Source: CAZBNB01 sp964493245
GTDB taxonomy: Bacteria; Pseudomonadota; Gammaproteobacteria; Legionellales; Legionellaceae
Length of the DNA: 55,132 nt
Assembly (NCBI GenBank): GCA_964493245.1
Contig: CAZBNB010000021.1
Location: 1-55,132, forward strand
Direction: 5' to 3'
The position numbers and the translations under genes are program-made. The notes under the pieces are model-generated. The model saw nothing but the letters and a program-made list of their open reading frames with translations. It did not search any database and was not told the origin of the DNA. Shown piece by piece: positions 44,565 to 52,408 of this stretch (position 1 is the first letter of the stretch; each line of letters opens with the position of its first letter).

Positions 44565-44570
44565 ATTATA
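44565..44570 (-). promoter_or_regulatory. -10 element of the ndk promoter
   Basis: TATAAT on the minus strand, 32 nt before the ndk ATG. The hexamer at the expected -35 distance (GGAAAT) is poor, so activity would depend on other contacts. Confidence 0.5.
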
Positions 44571-44625
44571 CTTGAAAAACAGGTAAGATTTCCACCAGAA
44601 AAAACAAATTGCCGTCAGAAGTGCT

Positions 44626-44853
44626 AGATCGGAGCAAGGTTTCTCATTCAGGTTACGTTATGTTGTTGGGCAGAGACGTCCGCTTGATCCACTTTTCATG
44701 CTGTTTTACGGGGCCCGCGCCTATTCGCTCCCGCTCAAAGGCGCTAAAAAGCACATCCCTGTGCTTTTTACCCCGTAAAACAGCATGAAAAGTGGCGCTC
44801 CCGCAATCTGCCCAACAACATAACGTAACCTGAATGAGAAACCTGCCAGATCG
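44626..44853. repeat. Long nested inverted-repeat element (MITE-like), 228 bp
   Basis: Outer arms of 38 bp (44637-44674 and 44807-44844, beginning AGGTTTCTCATTCAGG) are perfectly complementary. A second 25-bp perfect pair (CCACTTTTCATGCTGTTTTA region, 44689-44713; partner 44771-44795) encloses a centre with AAAAAGCAC/GTGCTTTTT. AGATCG flanks both ends (44626-44631, 44848-44853) as a possible 6-bp target duplication. It fills the gap between ndk and the 75-aa gene; no coding frame. Confidence 0.8.
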
Positions 44854-44862
44854 ATTTTTGCT

Positions 44863-45090
44863 CTAGGGTCTGTTGACATTATTACTGCCATTTTGTTCCT
44901 GTTTAGGTTCTTTAACCGGCATGTAAGAAGGAACCAAAAAACCTGTCAAACTACATGGTTGCCATCCGGTTGCGCCTGGTGGCAAAGCTGGTTTTGCAGG
45001 GGCTGCTTGCTGTTTTGTTTGAGCCATTTTTTGGGCGGCTACTTTTGCTGCTCTGGCTGTATTTCCGAAAAAACGAGTATAAGTTGTCAT
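44863..45090 (-). CDS. Small Ala/Pro/Gln-rich protein, unknown
   Basis: 75 aa, not recognised. GGAG lies 5 nt before the ATG, supporting expression. The N-terminal half is basic and Ala-rich (TARAAKVAAQKMAQTKQQ), then a proline-rich stretch APAKPALPPGATGWQPCS and a hydrophilic tail. No signal peptide. It lies alone between the palindromic element and a non-coding stretch. It could be a regulator or secreted peptide, but nothing in the sequence decides. Confidence 0.5.
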   Translation of the reverse strand: MTTYTRFFGNTARAAKVAAQKMAQTKQQAAPAKPALPPGATGWQPCSLTGFLVPSYMPVKEPKQEQNGSNNVNRP

Positions 45091-45211
45091 GGCGATCTCC
45101 GATTGATAATGAAGTGTTAGATGGGGGTTGATTCTGCTATTAAACCGATTCCCCTTAGAGGGGCGCAGAAATCAAACCATTCACCACTCTAAGGGAGACG
45201 AGAGAAAAATA

Positions 45212-45307
45212 ATGACGAGGCTGACTAAGCATAAAGACGATACAAAACCAGACACAACAGAATGCATCAAAGTCACTGACTTTGTAGAAAAAGCATTGAT
45301 TGTATAA
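45212..45307 (+). CDS. Possible 31-aa small ORF
   Basis: ATG at 45212 to TAA at 45307, encoding MTRLTKHKDDTKPDTT and a tail DFVEKALIV. A purine-rich AAGGGAGACGAGAG stretch lies upstream, but 10-17 nt from the ATG. The 319-nt interval 45091-45409 otherwise holds only an inverted pair CCCCTTAGAGGGG at about 45151. Coding is uncertain. Confidence 0.2.
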   Translation: MTRLTKHKDDTKPDTTECIKVTDFVEKALIV

Positions 45308-45409
45308 GGTTTGTTATTCATCATAAAAACACGATTGATTGATTTTTTTACTGTTGACTACACAATAACATATTGACTTTGATTAAGTCAATATGCCTGT
45401 AGAGTAAAC

Positions 45410-46258
45410 CTATTTCTTTTTAAGATATTCGGCATGAAAACGTAGATGCTCTTCAATAAAACTAGCGATAAAGTAATAACTGTGATCGTATGTTTCGCGC
45501 ATTTGCAGTTGAACTGCGATATTGGCTTTTGCAGACGCATCCATCAGTAACGTCGGTTTTAGCTCTCGCTCTAAGAAAGGATCGTCGACTCCTTGATCAA
45601 TTAAGATTTTACCATGAGGCCAAGGTTGTGTTTGTAACAGATGGCAAGCATCATAATGCTTCCAGGTAGATTGATCCGGTCCTAAATACGTTTGCAAAGC
45701 ATGCTGTCCCCATGGCGAGTTGGTCAATGAGCATATGGGGGCAAATGCAGATAAACTGCGATATTGCTGCGGATTTCTCAATCCAATCGTTAACGCACCG
45801 TGCCCTCCCATTGAGTGGCCAAATAGACCACATTTTGATGGATTGATGGGAAAATATTTGCTAATACATTCCCACAGCTCGTGGCTCACATAAGTATACA
45901 TTTGATAATGATCGCACCAGGGCGCTTCTGTCGCATCAAGGTAAAAACCAGCCCCTTCGCCTACACCATTTTGTTGGTCTACACCTTGTAAACTGACGCC
46001 TCTTGGGCTGGTATCTGATACGATGATAGCTAAACCCAGTTCAGCTGCGACACGCTGCGCGCTGGCTTTGGTGATAAAGTTTTGTTCGGAGCACGTTAAT
46101 CCTGACAGCCAATAGAGCGCAGGGACTGCCTCTTTTTCAGCTTGAGGGGGCAGATACACAGCAAATCGCATCTCGCATTGATTTGAATCAGACCAATGCG
46201 TATAAATGTTTTGGTATCCACCAAAACACCGATGTGACTCAATCAATTGAGGTGCCAT
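45410..46258 (-). CDS. fghA: S-formylglutathione hydrolase
   Basis: Hydrolyses S-formylglutathione to formate and glutathione, the second step of glutathione-dependent formaldehyde detoxification. 282 aa, esterase-D fold with nucleophile elbow FGHSMGGHGA, oxyanion-side YWLSGLTCSEQNF and a C-terminal YDHSYYF carrying the catalytic His. The open frame starts at 46333, but its first 17 residues (MTELKIKSNEEIAVLRK) are encoded by the dispersed repeat. The ATG at 46258 has GGAG 5 nt before it and gives family length. Downstream partner of adhC. Confidence 0.96.
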   Translation of the reverse strand: MAPQLIESHRCFGGYQNIYTHWSDSNQCEMRFAVYLPPQAEKEAVPALYWLSGLTCSEQNFITKASAQRVAAELGLAIIVSDTSPRGVSLQGVDQQNGVGEGAGFYLDATEAPWCDHYQMYTYVSHELWECISKYFPINPSKCGLFGHSMGGHGALTIGLRNPQQYRSLSAFAPICSLTNSPWGQHALQTYLGPDQSTWKHYDACHLLQTQPWPHGKILIDQGVDDPFLERELKPTLLMDASAKANIAVQLQMRETYDHSYYFIASFIEEHLRFHAEYLKKK

Positions 46259-46278
46259 ACTCCAATCCTTAATTAGAC

Positions 46279-46415
46279 AGGTCTTACGCAAAACAGCGAT
46301 CTCTTCGTTGGATTTTATTTTTAATTCGGTCATTTAGTCATCTAAACGCCCTCATTAAAAATAAAATCCGCCTCAGCCTCATTGTTTTGCGTAAGTCTGT
46401 TTTTCGTAAGTCCTG
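46279..46415. repeat. Dispersed hairpin repeat (copy between adhC and fghA)
   Basis: Runs from AGGTCTTACGCAAAAC to GTAAGTCCTG and abuts the adhC stop codon. One end carries a short duplication (GTAAGTCTG then TTTTTCGTAAGTCCTG). It occupies nearly the whole intergenic space of an operon, so the adhC-fghA message must contain the hairpin. Confidence 0.9.
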
Positions 46416-47525
46416 TTAGAATGTCAAAACGGTTCGAATTGACTCTCCGCTGTGCATCAAATCAAATGCGTCATTAATTTTTTCTAACGGCATCGTATGC
46501 GTAATCAGGTCATCAATATTAATCCGATTTTCCATATACCAATCCACAATCTTAGGCACATCGCTTCGCCCACGAGCCCCACCAAAAGCAGAGCCTTGCC
46601 AAACACGGCCAGTGACCAGTTGAAAAGGTCGCGTCGCAATTTCTTGTCCAGAGGGGGCAACACCAATAACGGTTGAAACGCCCCAGCCTTTGTGACACGC
46701 TTCCAAGGCTTGGCGCATCACGTGCACATTACCCACACACTCAAATGTGTAGTCAGCACCGCCTTGCGTTAATTCAACCAAATGAGCCACCAAATCACCT
46801 TTGACTTGGTTCGGGTTTACGAAATCGGTCATGCCCATTTTTGTCGCTAACGCCTGACGATTGGGATTCACATCGACACCAACAATTCGTCTCGCTCCGA
46901 CCATTCGCGCGCCTTGAATCACATTGAGGCCAATACCGCCTAAGCCAAACACAATAACACAACTACCCGCTTCAACTTTTGCTGTAAACAATACCGCGCC
47001 TAAACCAGTGGTCACACCACATCCGATGTAACATACTTTATCAAACGGCGCATCAGGGCGTATTTTGGCAACCGCAATTTCGGGTAAAACGGTATATTGA
47101 GCAAAAGTAGATGTGCCCATATAGTGATGAATGGGCTGACCATCTAAATGAAAACGAGACGTACCATCCGGCATGACACCTTTACCTTGCGTCGCACGGA
47201 TAGCTTGGCAAAGATTTGTTTTACGTGATAAACAATACTCACATTGGCGACATTCTGGGGTATACAATGGGATAACGTGATCACCAATACTCACCCCTCG
47301 CACGCCTTTACCCACATCAACCACTAAACCAGCGCCCTCGTGTCCTAAAATAGCCGGGAAAAGTCCTTCAGAATCTTGGCCAGAAAGCGTATAGGCATCG
47401 GTGTGACAAACACCTGTCGCTTTTATTTCAACCAAAACCTCACCTTCTTTAGGACCATCTAACGTGACGGTTTCAATACTCAAAGGTTGAGCTGCTGAAA
47501 AAGCCACTGCTGCTTTAACGTCCAT
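46416..47525 (-). CDS. adhC: S-(hydroxymethyl)glutathione dehydrogenase / class III ADH
   Basis: Oxidises the formaldehyde-glutathione adduct with NAD+. 369 aa medium-chain dehydrogenase: catalytic zinc in GVCHTDAY and GHEGAG, structural zinc cysteines in CRQCEYCLSRKTNLC, NAD-binding VFGLGGIGLNV. Length and motif order match FrmA/AdhC. ATG at 47525 with AGGA 7 nt upstream. First gene of the pair with fghA; no FrmR-type regulator is nearby. Confidence 0.97.
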   Translation of the reverse strand: MDVKAAVAFSAAQPLSIETVTLDGPKEGEVLVEIKATGVCHTDAYTLSGQDSEGLFPAILGHEGAGLVVDVGKGVRGVSIGDHVIPLYTPECRQCEYCLSRKTNLCQAIRATQGKGVMPDGTSRFHLDGQPIHHYMGTSTFAQYTVLPEIAVAKIRPDAPFDKVCYIGCGVTTGLGAVLFTAKVEAGSCVIVFGLGGIGLNVIQGARMVGARRIVGVDVNPNRQALATKMGMTDFVNPNQVKGDLVAHLVELTQGGADYTFECVGNVHVMRQALEACHKGWGVSTVIGVAPSGQEIATRPFQLVTGRVWQGSAFGGARGRSDVPKIVDWYMENRINIDDLITHTMPLEKINDAFDLMHSGESIRTVLTF

Positions 47526-47626
47526 ATGTATCCTTATGTGGTATCAATACAACGTCAATCTTCCAAATATTTTTTGTTTACGGCAAATATTGGTTTTGAA
47601 TGAAGTTTCATTTTTAGATAACTCTA

Positions 47627-47750
47627 TCAGGACTGACACAAAACATCGATTGCTTCGTCGGATTTTATTTTTAATTCGGTCATTTATGCATCTAAACGCT
47701 CTCATTAAAAATAAAACACACATCAACTTCGATGTTTTACGTAAATCCTG
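47627..47750. repeat. Dispersed hairpin repeat (copy upstream of adhC and deoC)
   Basis: TCAGGACTGACACAAAAC to TTTTACGTAAATCCTG, with the shared GGATTTTATTTTTAATTCGG core. The right half has drifted (AAAACACACATCAAC instead of AAAATCCGCCTCGAC), so this looks the oldest copy. It lies between divergent adhC and deoC; the 327-nt gap holds no gene. Confidence 0.85.
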
Positions 47751-47852
47751 GCTATGTAATTACGTTTATGAGCCACTGAATAAAGTGAATGTATCTTAAA
47801 TATAAGATATGATTCAAACTCAACTCTTTAAATCACTCCTAAATTCATCACG

Positions 47853-48569
47853 ATGCACCACACATCCATAGAAACCATTTACGCACTCACTGATCTCACG
47901 TTATTAGATGAAAAAGCATCTACTGAGGCATTAAAACAATTGGTAACCAATGCATTGACGTACCGTGTTGCTGCTGTATGCGTCTATCCCCAGCATTTAT
48001 CGTCTATACCGACCTCGCTACAACGAGCGACTGTCTTAAATTTCCCCACTGGAAATGAATCACAACAAACGATATTGCAAACCCTAACAGAAATCATTCA
48101 ACACAATTCAGCAGATGAAATCGATTATGTTTTTCCATATCAGGCTTATTTGGCCGGCCGTACAGATGATGCACTGGCTGCAACCACAGAAATTGCGCAA
48201 TACTGCCAAATCAATCAAAAAAAATTGAAAATTATCCTAGAAACAGGGGCTTTTGCCTCAACTGATCATCTTTATACGTTAAGCCTGGCCTTGATCAATA
48301 TAGGCTGTGATTTTTTAAAAACATCGACAGGAAAAATAGAAACGGGCGCGACACTTGAAGCCGCAACAGCGATGCTTTCTGCGATATGTGATAGTCATAA
48401 AAAAAATACGGGTATTAAAATTTCAGGTGGCATACGCACACTAGAACAAGCTCAATCCTACATTGATTTAGCAGAAAAAACCTTGCAAAAACCAGCCACA
48501 GCAAGCTGGTTTCGTATTGGAACCAGTGGTTTTAAAACAAACGCAATTGTTCAGGGGGAATATACTTGA
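47853..48569 (+). CDS. deoC: Deoxyribose-phosphate aldolase
   Basis: Cleaves 2-deoxyribose 5-phosphate to glyceraldehyde 3-phosphate and acetaldehyde. 238 aa, class I (Schiff base) aldolase: TDLTLLDEKAS, the lysine motif DFLKTSTGK (active Lys) and KISGGIRT. A little shorter than E. coli DeoC (259 aa), mainly in loops. Alone on this strand; no other deo genes are nearby. Convergent with ubiA. Confidence 0.95.
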   Translation: MHHTSIETIYALTDLTLLDEKASTEALKQLVTNALTYRVAAVCVYPQHLSSIPTSLQRATVLNFPTGNESQQTILQTLTEIIQHNSADEIDYVFPYQAYLAGRTDDALAATTEIAQYCQINQKKLKIILETGAFASTDHLYTLSLALINIGCDFLKTSTGKIETGATLEAATAMLSAICDSHKKNTGIKISGGIRTLEQAQSYIDLAEKTLQKPATASWFRIGTSGFKTNAIVQGEYT

Positions 48570-48594
48570 ATCTCGATGAACGAGCGTGAACCAT

Positions 48595-49443
48595 TTAAAA
48601 CAAACCAACCCACATAATCAGGCCATATGCCCCACTCCACGCAAATGCGCGAAAATAAGAAGATGTTTGTCGTTTTGAAACCAAGATTTGTTGATACACC
48701 ATCAACATTAAACCTAATCCCCAGGCGATATAAAACAAAAAGCCTAAATGAAATCGCGCAGCAAATACAAGCCATAAACCTTGCACACATCCCTGCAGCA
48801 AACCAACAATCAATCTATCATATGATGCAAATAAAATAGCCGTTGATTTCACACCAATTAAATGGTCATCGTCACGATCCATCATCGCATACAATGTATC
48901 GTACATCAGAATCCACAAAGCATTGATGCAAAATAATAACCACATATTCATATCCGGTGAAACACCTAATGCGGCATACGCCATCGGGATGCCCATCGAA
49001 AAAGCCAGGCTAAGTACCAATTGGGGCGCTTGGATATAACGTTTAGAAAAAGGATAAATCCCAGCAATCAGTAAAGCGAATAAAGCCCAGCGAAAACACA
49101 AAGGTGGCAATTGTAAAACCAATCCTGCCGCTATCAATAATAAGACCAATAACACACCCAAAGCTTCTTGCAGTTTAATCTCTCCTGCCGTCAGTGGTCT
49201 TAAACGAGTACGTGCGACGTGCTTATCAAAATGCCGATCCGCGATATCATTGATCACACAACCAGCCGCACGCATACACATTGTCCCTAGAAAAAATATT
49301 AAAACCACAGGCAAGCTCAGTTCTGCCGCTTGAGAAGTCCGTGATGCAGACCACAAAGCCCAAGCGGTGGGCGCCCAAAGCAGTAATATGCCAATGGGTT
49401 GATGAAAACGCATCAACCGAAAATAAGCGTTTAATTGACGCAC
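48595..49443 (-). CDS. ubiA: 4-hydroxybenzoate polyprenyltransferase UbiA
   Basis: Membrane enzyme attaching the polyprenyl tail to 4-hydroxybenzoate in ubiquinone synthesis. 282 aa, many membrane helices, both Asp-rich motifs: NDIADRHFD (about residues 65-73) and DTLYAMMDRDDD. Overlaps the upstream ubiC gene by 13 nt, so they are coupled. Confidence 0.96.
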   Translation of the reverse strand: MRQLNAYFRLMRFHQPIGILLLWAPTAWALWSASRTSQAAELSLPVVLIFFLGTMCMRAAGCVINDIADRHFDKHVARTRLRPLTAGEIKLQEALGVLLVLLLIAAGLVLQLPPLCFRWALFALLIAGIYPFSKRYIQAPQLVLSLAFSMGIPMAYAALGVSPDMNMWLLFCINALWILMYDTLYAMMDRDDDHLIGVKSTAILFASYDRLIVGLLQGCVQGLWLVFAARFHLGFLFYIAWGLGLMLMVYQQILVSKRQTSSYFRAFAWSGAYGLIMWVGLF

Positions 49444-49964
49444 ACAAATTGCTCCAAACCAGGTAAGAGAACTTCTAATAAGTAAAACCGGTGTCCGCTA
49501 GCAATTAATGCGAACTCGGACAAGCGACACCAAAGATGGATGGGAAGCCCTGATGCTGTATTTAAAAATACATCGGTTGGTAACCACGCCCATTCTAAAC
49601 TGGTTGGTTTAATAACGTGATGTTTGATTGAACAGCGCTCTACACGCCCACTTTGAAAAATCAATTGCCCCAGCGATTCGTTTTTTAAACGATCAAATAA
49701 GGCTTCATCTGCTAAGATGGTTTTTTCAGGTAGAATCGTGCGTGCGTACCAACAAGGCACTTGATGCGCACGCATAAGAATTTCACGGTGAATCGCACGA
49801 GCATCATGAAGATTTAGCACAGATTTATCCCAATCATCACATGCTTCCCACTGGTGCTTTAATACATGCAGGGATGCATCACCCGCGCACAGACGCAACT
49901 TTTCTGTCAAAGATTGCGTCCATGTTAACCAAGAAATTAAATGTTCAGGGAAATTCACAAGCAT
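49431..49964 (-). CDS. ubiC: Chorismate--pyruvate lyase UbiC
   Basis: Converts chorismate to 4-hydroxybenzoate and pyruvate, the first committed step of ubiquinone synthesis. 177 aa: family segments SLTEKLRL, AHQVPCWYARTILPE (Arg, substrate-binding) and LARR-equivalent LPTDVFL and LWCRLSEFALIASGHRFYLLE near the end. Overlaps ubiA; a small unknown gene ends 14 nt upstream and may be in the same operon. Confidence 0.92.
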   Translation of the reverse strand: MLVNFPEHLISWLTWTQSLTEKLRLCAGDASLHVLKHQWEACDDWDKSVLNLHDARAIHREILMRAHQVPCWYARTILPEKTILADEALFDRLKNESLGQLIFQSGRVERCSIKHHVIKPTSLEWAWLPTDVFLNTASGLPIHLWCRLSEFALIASGHRFYLLEVLLPGLEQFVCVN

Positions 49965-49978
49965 TTACTCATTTTAAT

Positions 49979-50263
49979 TTACATCGAACAAGACGTATCA
50001 TCATCGATAGACTCAGACACATCTTCGAATGAGTTTTTAGTTTTTTTTATCGAAGCAGGCTTACTGTCATCAACATACAACAGTACATTTACGGACGCCG
50101 TCTCACCCTTAACCGCGTTAAAAAAGCTAATAGACGTGCAAGAAGGAAGTGGAGGTAATGAAGCACTTTTTGGCAATGCTTCGGTTCCTGTAGCTTTCTT
50201 TATAGATGAAAAAAATAGACGAGCAATCTTATTCGCCACCAATATGTTTCTAAATGTCATCAT
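49979..50263 (-). CDS. Small protein upstream of ubiC, unknown
   Basis: 94 aa, unrecognised. AGGA lies 5 nt before the ATG (AGGAAAAATG), and the stop is 14 nt before ubiC, which supports an operon. The N-terminus is basic and mildly hydrophobic (MTFRNILVANKIARLFFSS), compatible with a weak mitochondrial-like or membrane-targeting helix; the C-terminus is Ser/Asp-rich (FEDVSESIDDDTSCS). The opposite strand is also open here but has no ribosome binding site. Confidence 0.5.
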   Translation of the reverse strand: MMTFRNILVANKIARLFFSSIKKATGTEALPKSASLPPLPSCTSISFFNAVKGETASVNVLLYVDDSKPASIKKTKNSFEDVSESIDDDTSCSM

Positions 50264-50360
50264 TTTTCCTCATAAAACTGCTTTGAAAATCATTATACCT
50301 AATTTTTTGCAATTTTTTTATTACGTGCTTACATTTCCTCAAATACGCCTGTCGACAAAA

Positions 50361-50485
50361 TCAGGACTTACGCAAAACAACGATCTCTTCGTTGGATTGT
50401 ATTTTTAATTCGGTCATTTAGTCATCTAAACTCCCTCATTAAAAATACAATCCGCCTCGACCTCGCTGTTTTTCGTAAGTCTTGA
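50361..50485. repeat. Dispersed hairpin repeat (copy with compensatory change)
   Basis: TCAGGACTTACGCAAAAC to TTTTTCGTAAGTCTTGA. The inner arms read GGATTGTATTTTTAAT (50394-50409) and ATTAAAAATACAATCC (50438-50453). Relative to other copies T becomes G in one arm and A becomes C in the other, so the base pair is kept. The 341-nt gap holds otherwise only the promoter at 50549. Confidence 0.9.
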
Positions 50486-50548
50486 AAATAACACACCCCA
50501 ATAATTGCGGCAAATAAAAACACTAAAAACCCCTAATGATCAAATTGA

Positions 50549-50577
50549 TTTACAAAAGATCATTTTTAACATAGAAT
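50549..50577 (+). promoter_or_regulatory. Sigma-70-type promoter of the secreted 156-aa gene
   Basis: -35 TTTACA (50549-50554), 17-nt spacer, -10 TAGAAT (50572-50577). It would start RNA near 50584, giving a leader of about 20 nt with GAAGAGG before the ATG at 50605. Confidence 0.65.
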
Positions 50578-50604
50578 GCGGCTGATTAACTTGAAGAGGT
50601 GATT

Positions 50605-51075
50605 ATGAAGAAACTTATCTTAACATGTCTTATGGCTGTTTTATCAACAAGCAGTGTGTATGCACATCCACATTGTGATGATGATGATTATGATTGTGGC
50701 AATCAATATCGACTACAAATTAGTCTCAGAAATTTTGGCTCAGAAGTCTGTGTATTAAAGAAAAAATACATCATTCAAGGTTATGTTTATCAAAGCGATG
50801 TACCCACTATTTTATCTGATTCAGGTGAAGTGTATGCATTTAATATGCGGGGCAAAGAGACTGAAGCAAAATTATATTATCAATGCGGTGAATACAAAAA
50901 ATTTACTTTGTACATGCATCAATTATTAAAACGCAAACACTACCATACAAGCATTGAGGCTAAAATGATGGATGCCACCGATGTGTTTGAAAAGCACACC
51001 ACGAAGGAAGTCAATACTCGTTATTGCAATGCTTCTAGTAATCAAGGACAAATATCCTGGCAGATTTCACATTAG
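50605..51075 (+). CDS. Secreted periplasmic protein, unknown
   Basis: 156 aa. A clear signal peptide (MKKLILTCLMAVLSTSSVYA) ends at an Ala-x-Ala-like site. The mature start is His/Asp-rich with cysteines (HPHCDDDDYDCG), possibly metal-binding, and further cysteines could form disulfides (SEVCVLKKK, YYQCGEY, TRYCNASS). No family recognised. ATG at 50605 with GAAGAGG upstream; a GTG 6 nt earlier is less likely. Monocistronic, with its own promoter. Confidence 0.75.
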   Translation: MKKLILTCLMAVLSTSSVYAHPHCDDDDYDCGNQYRLQISLRNFGSEVCVLKKKYIIQGYVYQSDVPTILSDSGEVYAFNMRGKETEAKLYYQCGEYKKFTLYMHQLLKRKHYHTSIEAKMMDATDVFEKHTTKEVNTRYCNASSNQGQISWQISH

Positions 51076-51163
51076 ATCGATCACCGGTGATTTTGCTTGT
51101 ACCCATGACTTTGAATCAATAAAAACCGCTATACGAGTTTGTTAAGCAAACCAGAGTACTAAA

Positions 51164-51637
51164 TTAATGCACATAACCTAGGCGGTTAACGGTGATTTTA
51201 AGCTGCGGCTCTTTCGCAACTTGAATAAAAAAAGTCCCGTTAACCGCGTTACGGCCTGGATCACGTGTGAAATATAAAGCATGATGTGATTGAAAACCGT
51301 GCCAAGCAACGCTGATTTTTTCAAACGCCCATGCCCATTGATAATACGGTTTACGCGGCAGCATTTTATAACTATCAAGAGAATATAAGCCAATCCCCCC
51401 TGCCCAATTATTATCCTCACTAAGTGGTGCTAACACCCACGTTTCGCCTGTGAGCAAAGCTTGTATACGCGCTTTTCGAATCGCCCCTCCTAAGGTATCT
51501 TGAATGACTTGTTGCTGATTGTGTTGCAATAATTTTAAGGCCGTTGGCGTGACAAATGAAAAGAGTAAACCCAATATCATCAAATAAATCAGGAGCTCTA
51601 TGAGCGTGAATCCTTTTCGAGGACAAGAGCGTTGCAT
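51164..51637 (-). CDS. GspH/FimT-type pseudopilin
   Basis: Minor pilin of a type II secretion or type IV pilus machine. 157 aa with a type IV prepilin leader: cleavage after Gly in RKGFTLIELLIYLMILGLLF, Glu at mature position 5, then a GspH-like globular part. No other pilin or secretion gene is adjacent; it follows pyrF (54-nt gap) on the same strand. It may belong to the same pilus system as pilW. Confidence 0.85.
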   Translation of the reverse strand: MQRSCPRKGFTLIELLIYLMILGLLFSFVTPTALKLLQHNQQQVIQDTLGGAIRKARIQALLTGETWVLAPLSEDNNWAGGIGLYSLDSYKMLPRKPYYQWAWAFEKISVAWHGFQSHHALYFTRDPGRNAVNGTFFIQVAKEPQLKITVNRLGYVH

Positions 51638-51690
51638 TTCACAGCTTCCTTGCGAATCGTATCATGTTCATACCTAAAATCTAACATACA

Positions 51691-52404
51691 TTACGCTAAT
51701 TCAGTCAAAATCCGCTGAATAACCTGGATAGGATTATCAGCACGCGTAATCGGCCGACCAACGACCACATAATCACTGCCCGCTTGCTTAGCCAGTGAAG
51801 GTGTCATAATACGGGTTTGATCGTCTTTTGTGTTCCAATCAGGCTTATGTTCTTCCAGTAAACGAATACCCGGTGTCACAGTTAAAAAATCTTGGCCACA
51901 CGTTTTTTTAATCAAAGACACTTCCAATGCCGAGCTAACAACGCCATCTAATCCCGCATCGCGTGCTGAACGTGCAAGATGCGTCACGTGTGTTATCAGT
52001 TTATTTTGCACACCTAAATCAGCAAGCTCTTGCTGTGACATACTGGTCAAGACTGTCACGGCAATCAATAACGGACGATCATTCGCATCACCAATCGCCG
52101 ATCTTGCCGCCTGCATCATGCGTACACCACCCCCAGCATGCACATTCAACATCCACACACCCAAATCCGCCGCCACAGCACACGCCCTCGCCACCGTATT
52201 CGGAATGTCATGAAATTTTAAATCAAGAAAAACCTTAAACCCACGTGCAATCAAACGACGTACCAAATCAGGGCCAAAAGCCGTAAAGAGCTCACTACCT
52301 ACTTTCAGTGCACACCAAGCCGGATCTAAGGTGTCCACCAAAAACCACATGTCGGTTTCATGATCATAATCCAACGCAACGATCAAAGAAGGTGCTTTAT
52401 TCAT
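51691..52404 (-). CDS. pyrF: Orotidine 5'-phosphate decarboxylase
   Basis: Last step of UMP synthesis. 237 aa TIM barrel: LIVALDYD, the catalytic DLKFHDIPNT, NVHAGGG and phosphate-binding VVGRPIT. The ATG at 52404 has AAGGTGA upstream; a GTG at 52416 overlaps the lapB stop and is less likely. Follows lapB as in E. coli. Confidence 0.96.
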   Translation of the reverse strand: MNKAPSLIVALDYDHETDMWFLVDTLDPAWCALKVGSELFTAFGPDLVRRLIARGFKVFLDLKFHDIPNTVARACAVAADLGVWMLNVHAGGGVRMMQAARSAIGDANDRPLLIAVTVLTSMSQQELADLGVQNKLITHVTHLARSARDAGLDGVVSSALEVSLIKKTCGQDFLTVTPGIRLLEEHKPDWNTKDDQTRIMTPSLAKQAGSDYVVVGRPITRADNPIQVIQRILTELA

Positions 52405-52408
52405 TGAT

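Noticed and set aside
46259..46333. N-terminal extension of S-formylglutathione hydrolase
   Set aside because: Its first 17 residues are encoded by the dispersed repeat and it exceeds family length; the ATG at 46258 has a good ribosome binding site.
49941..50408. 155-aa plus-strand frame over the region upstream of ubiC
   Set aside because: No ribosome binding site, runs into the dispersed repeat, and the minus-strand 94-aa frame has AGGA and operon spacing with ubiC.
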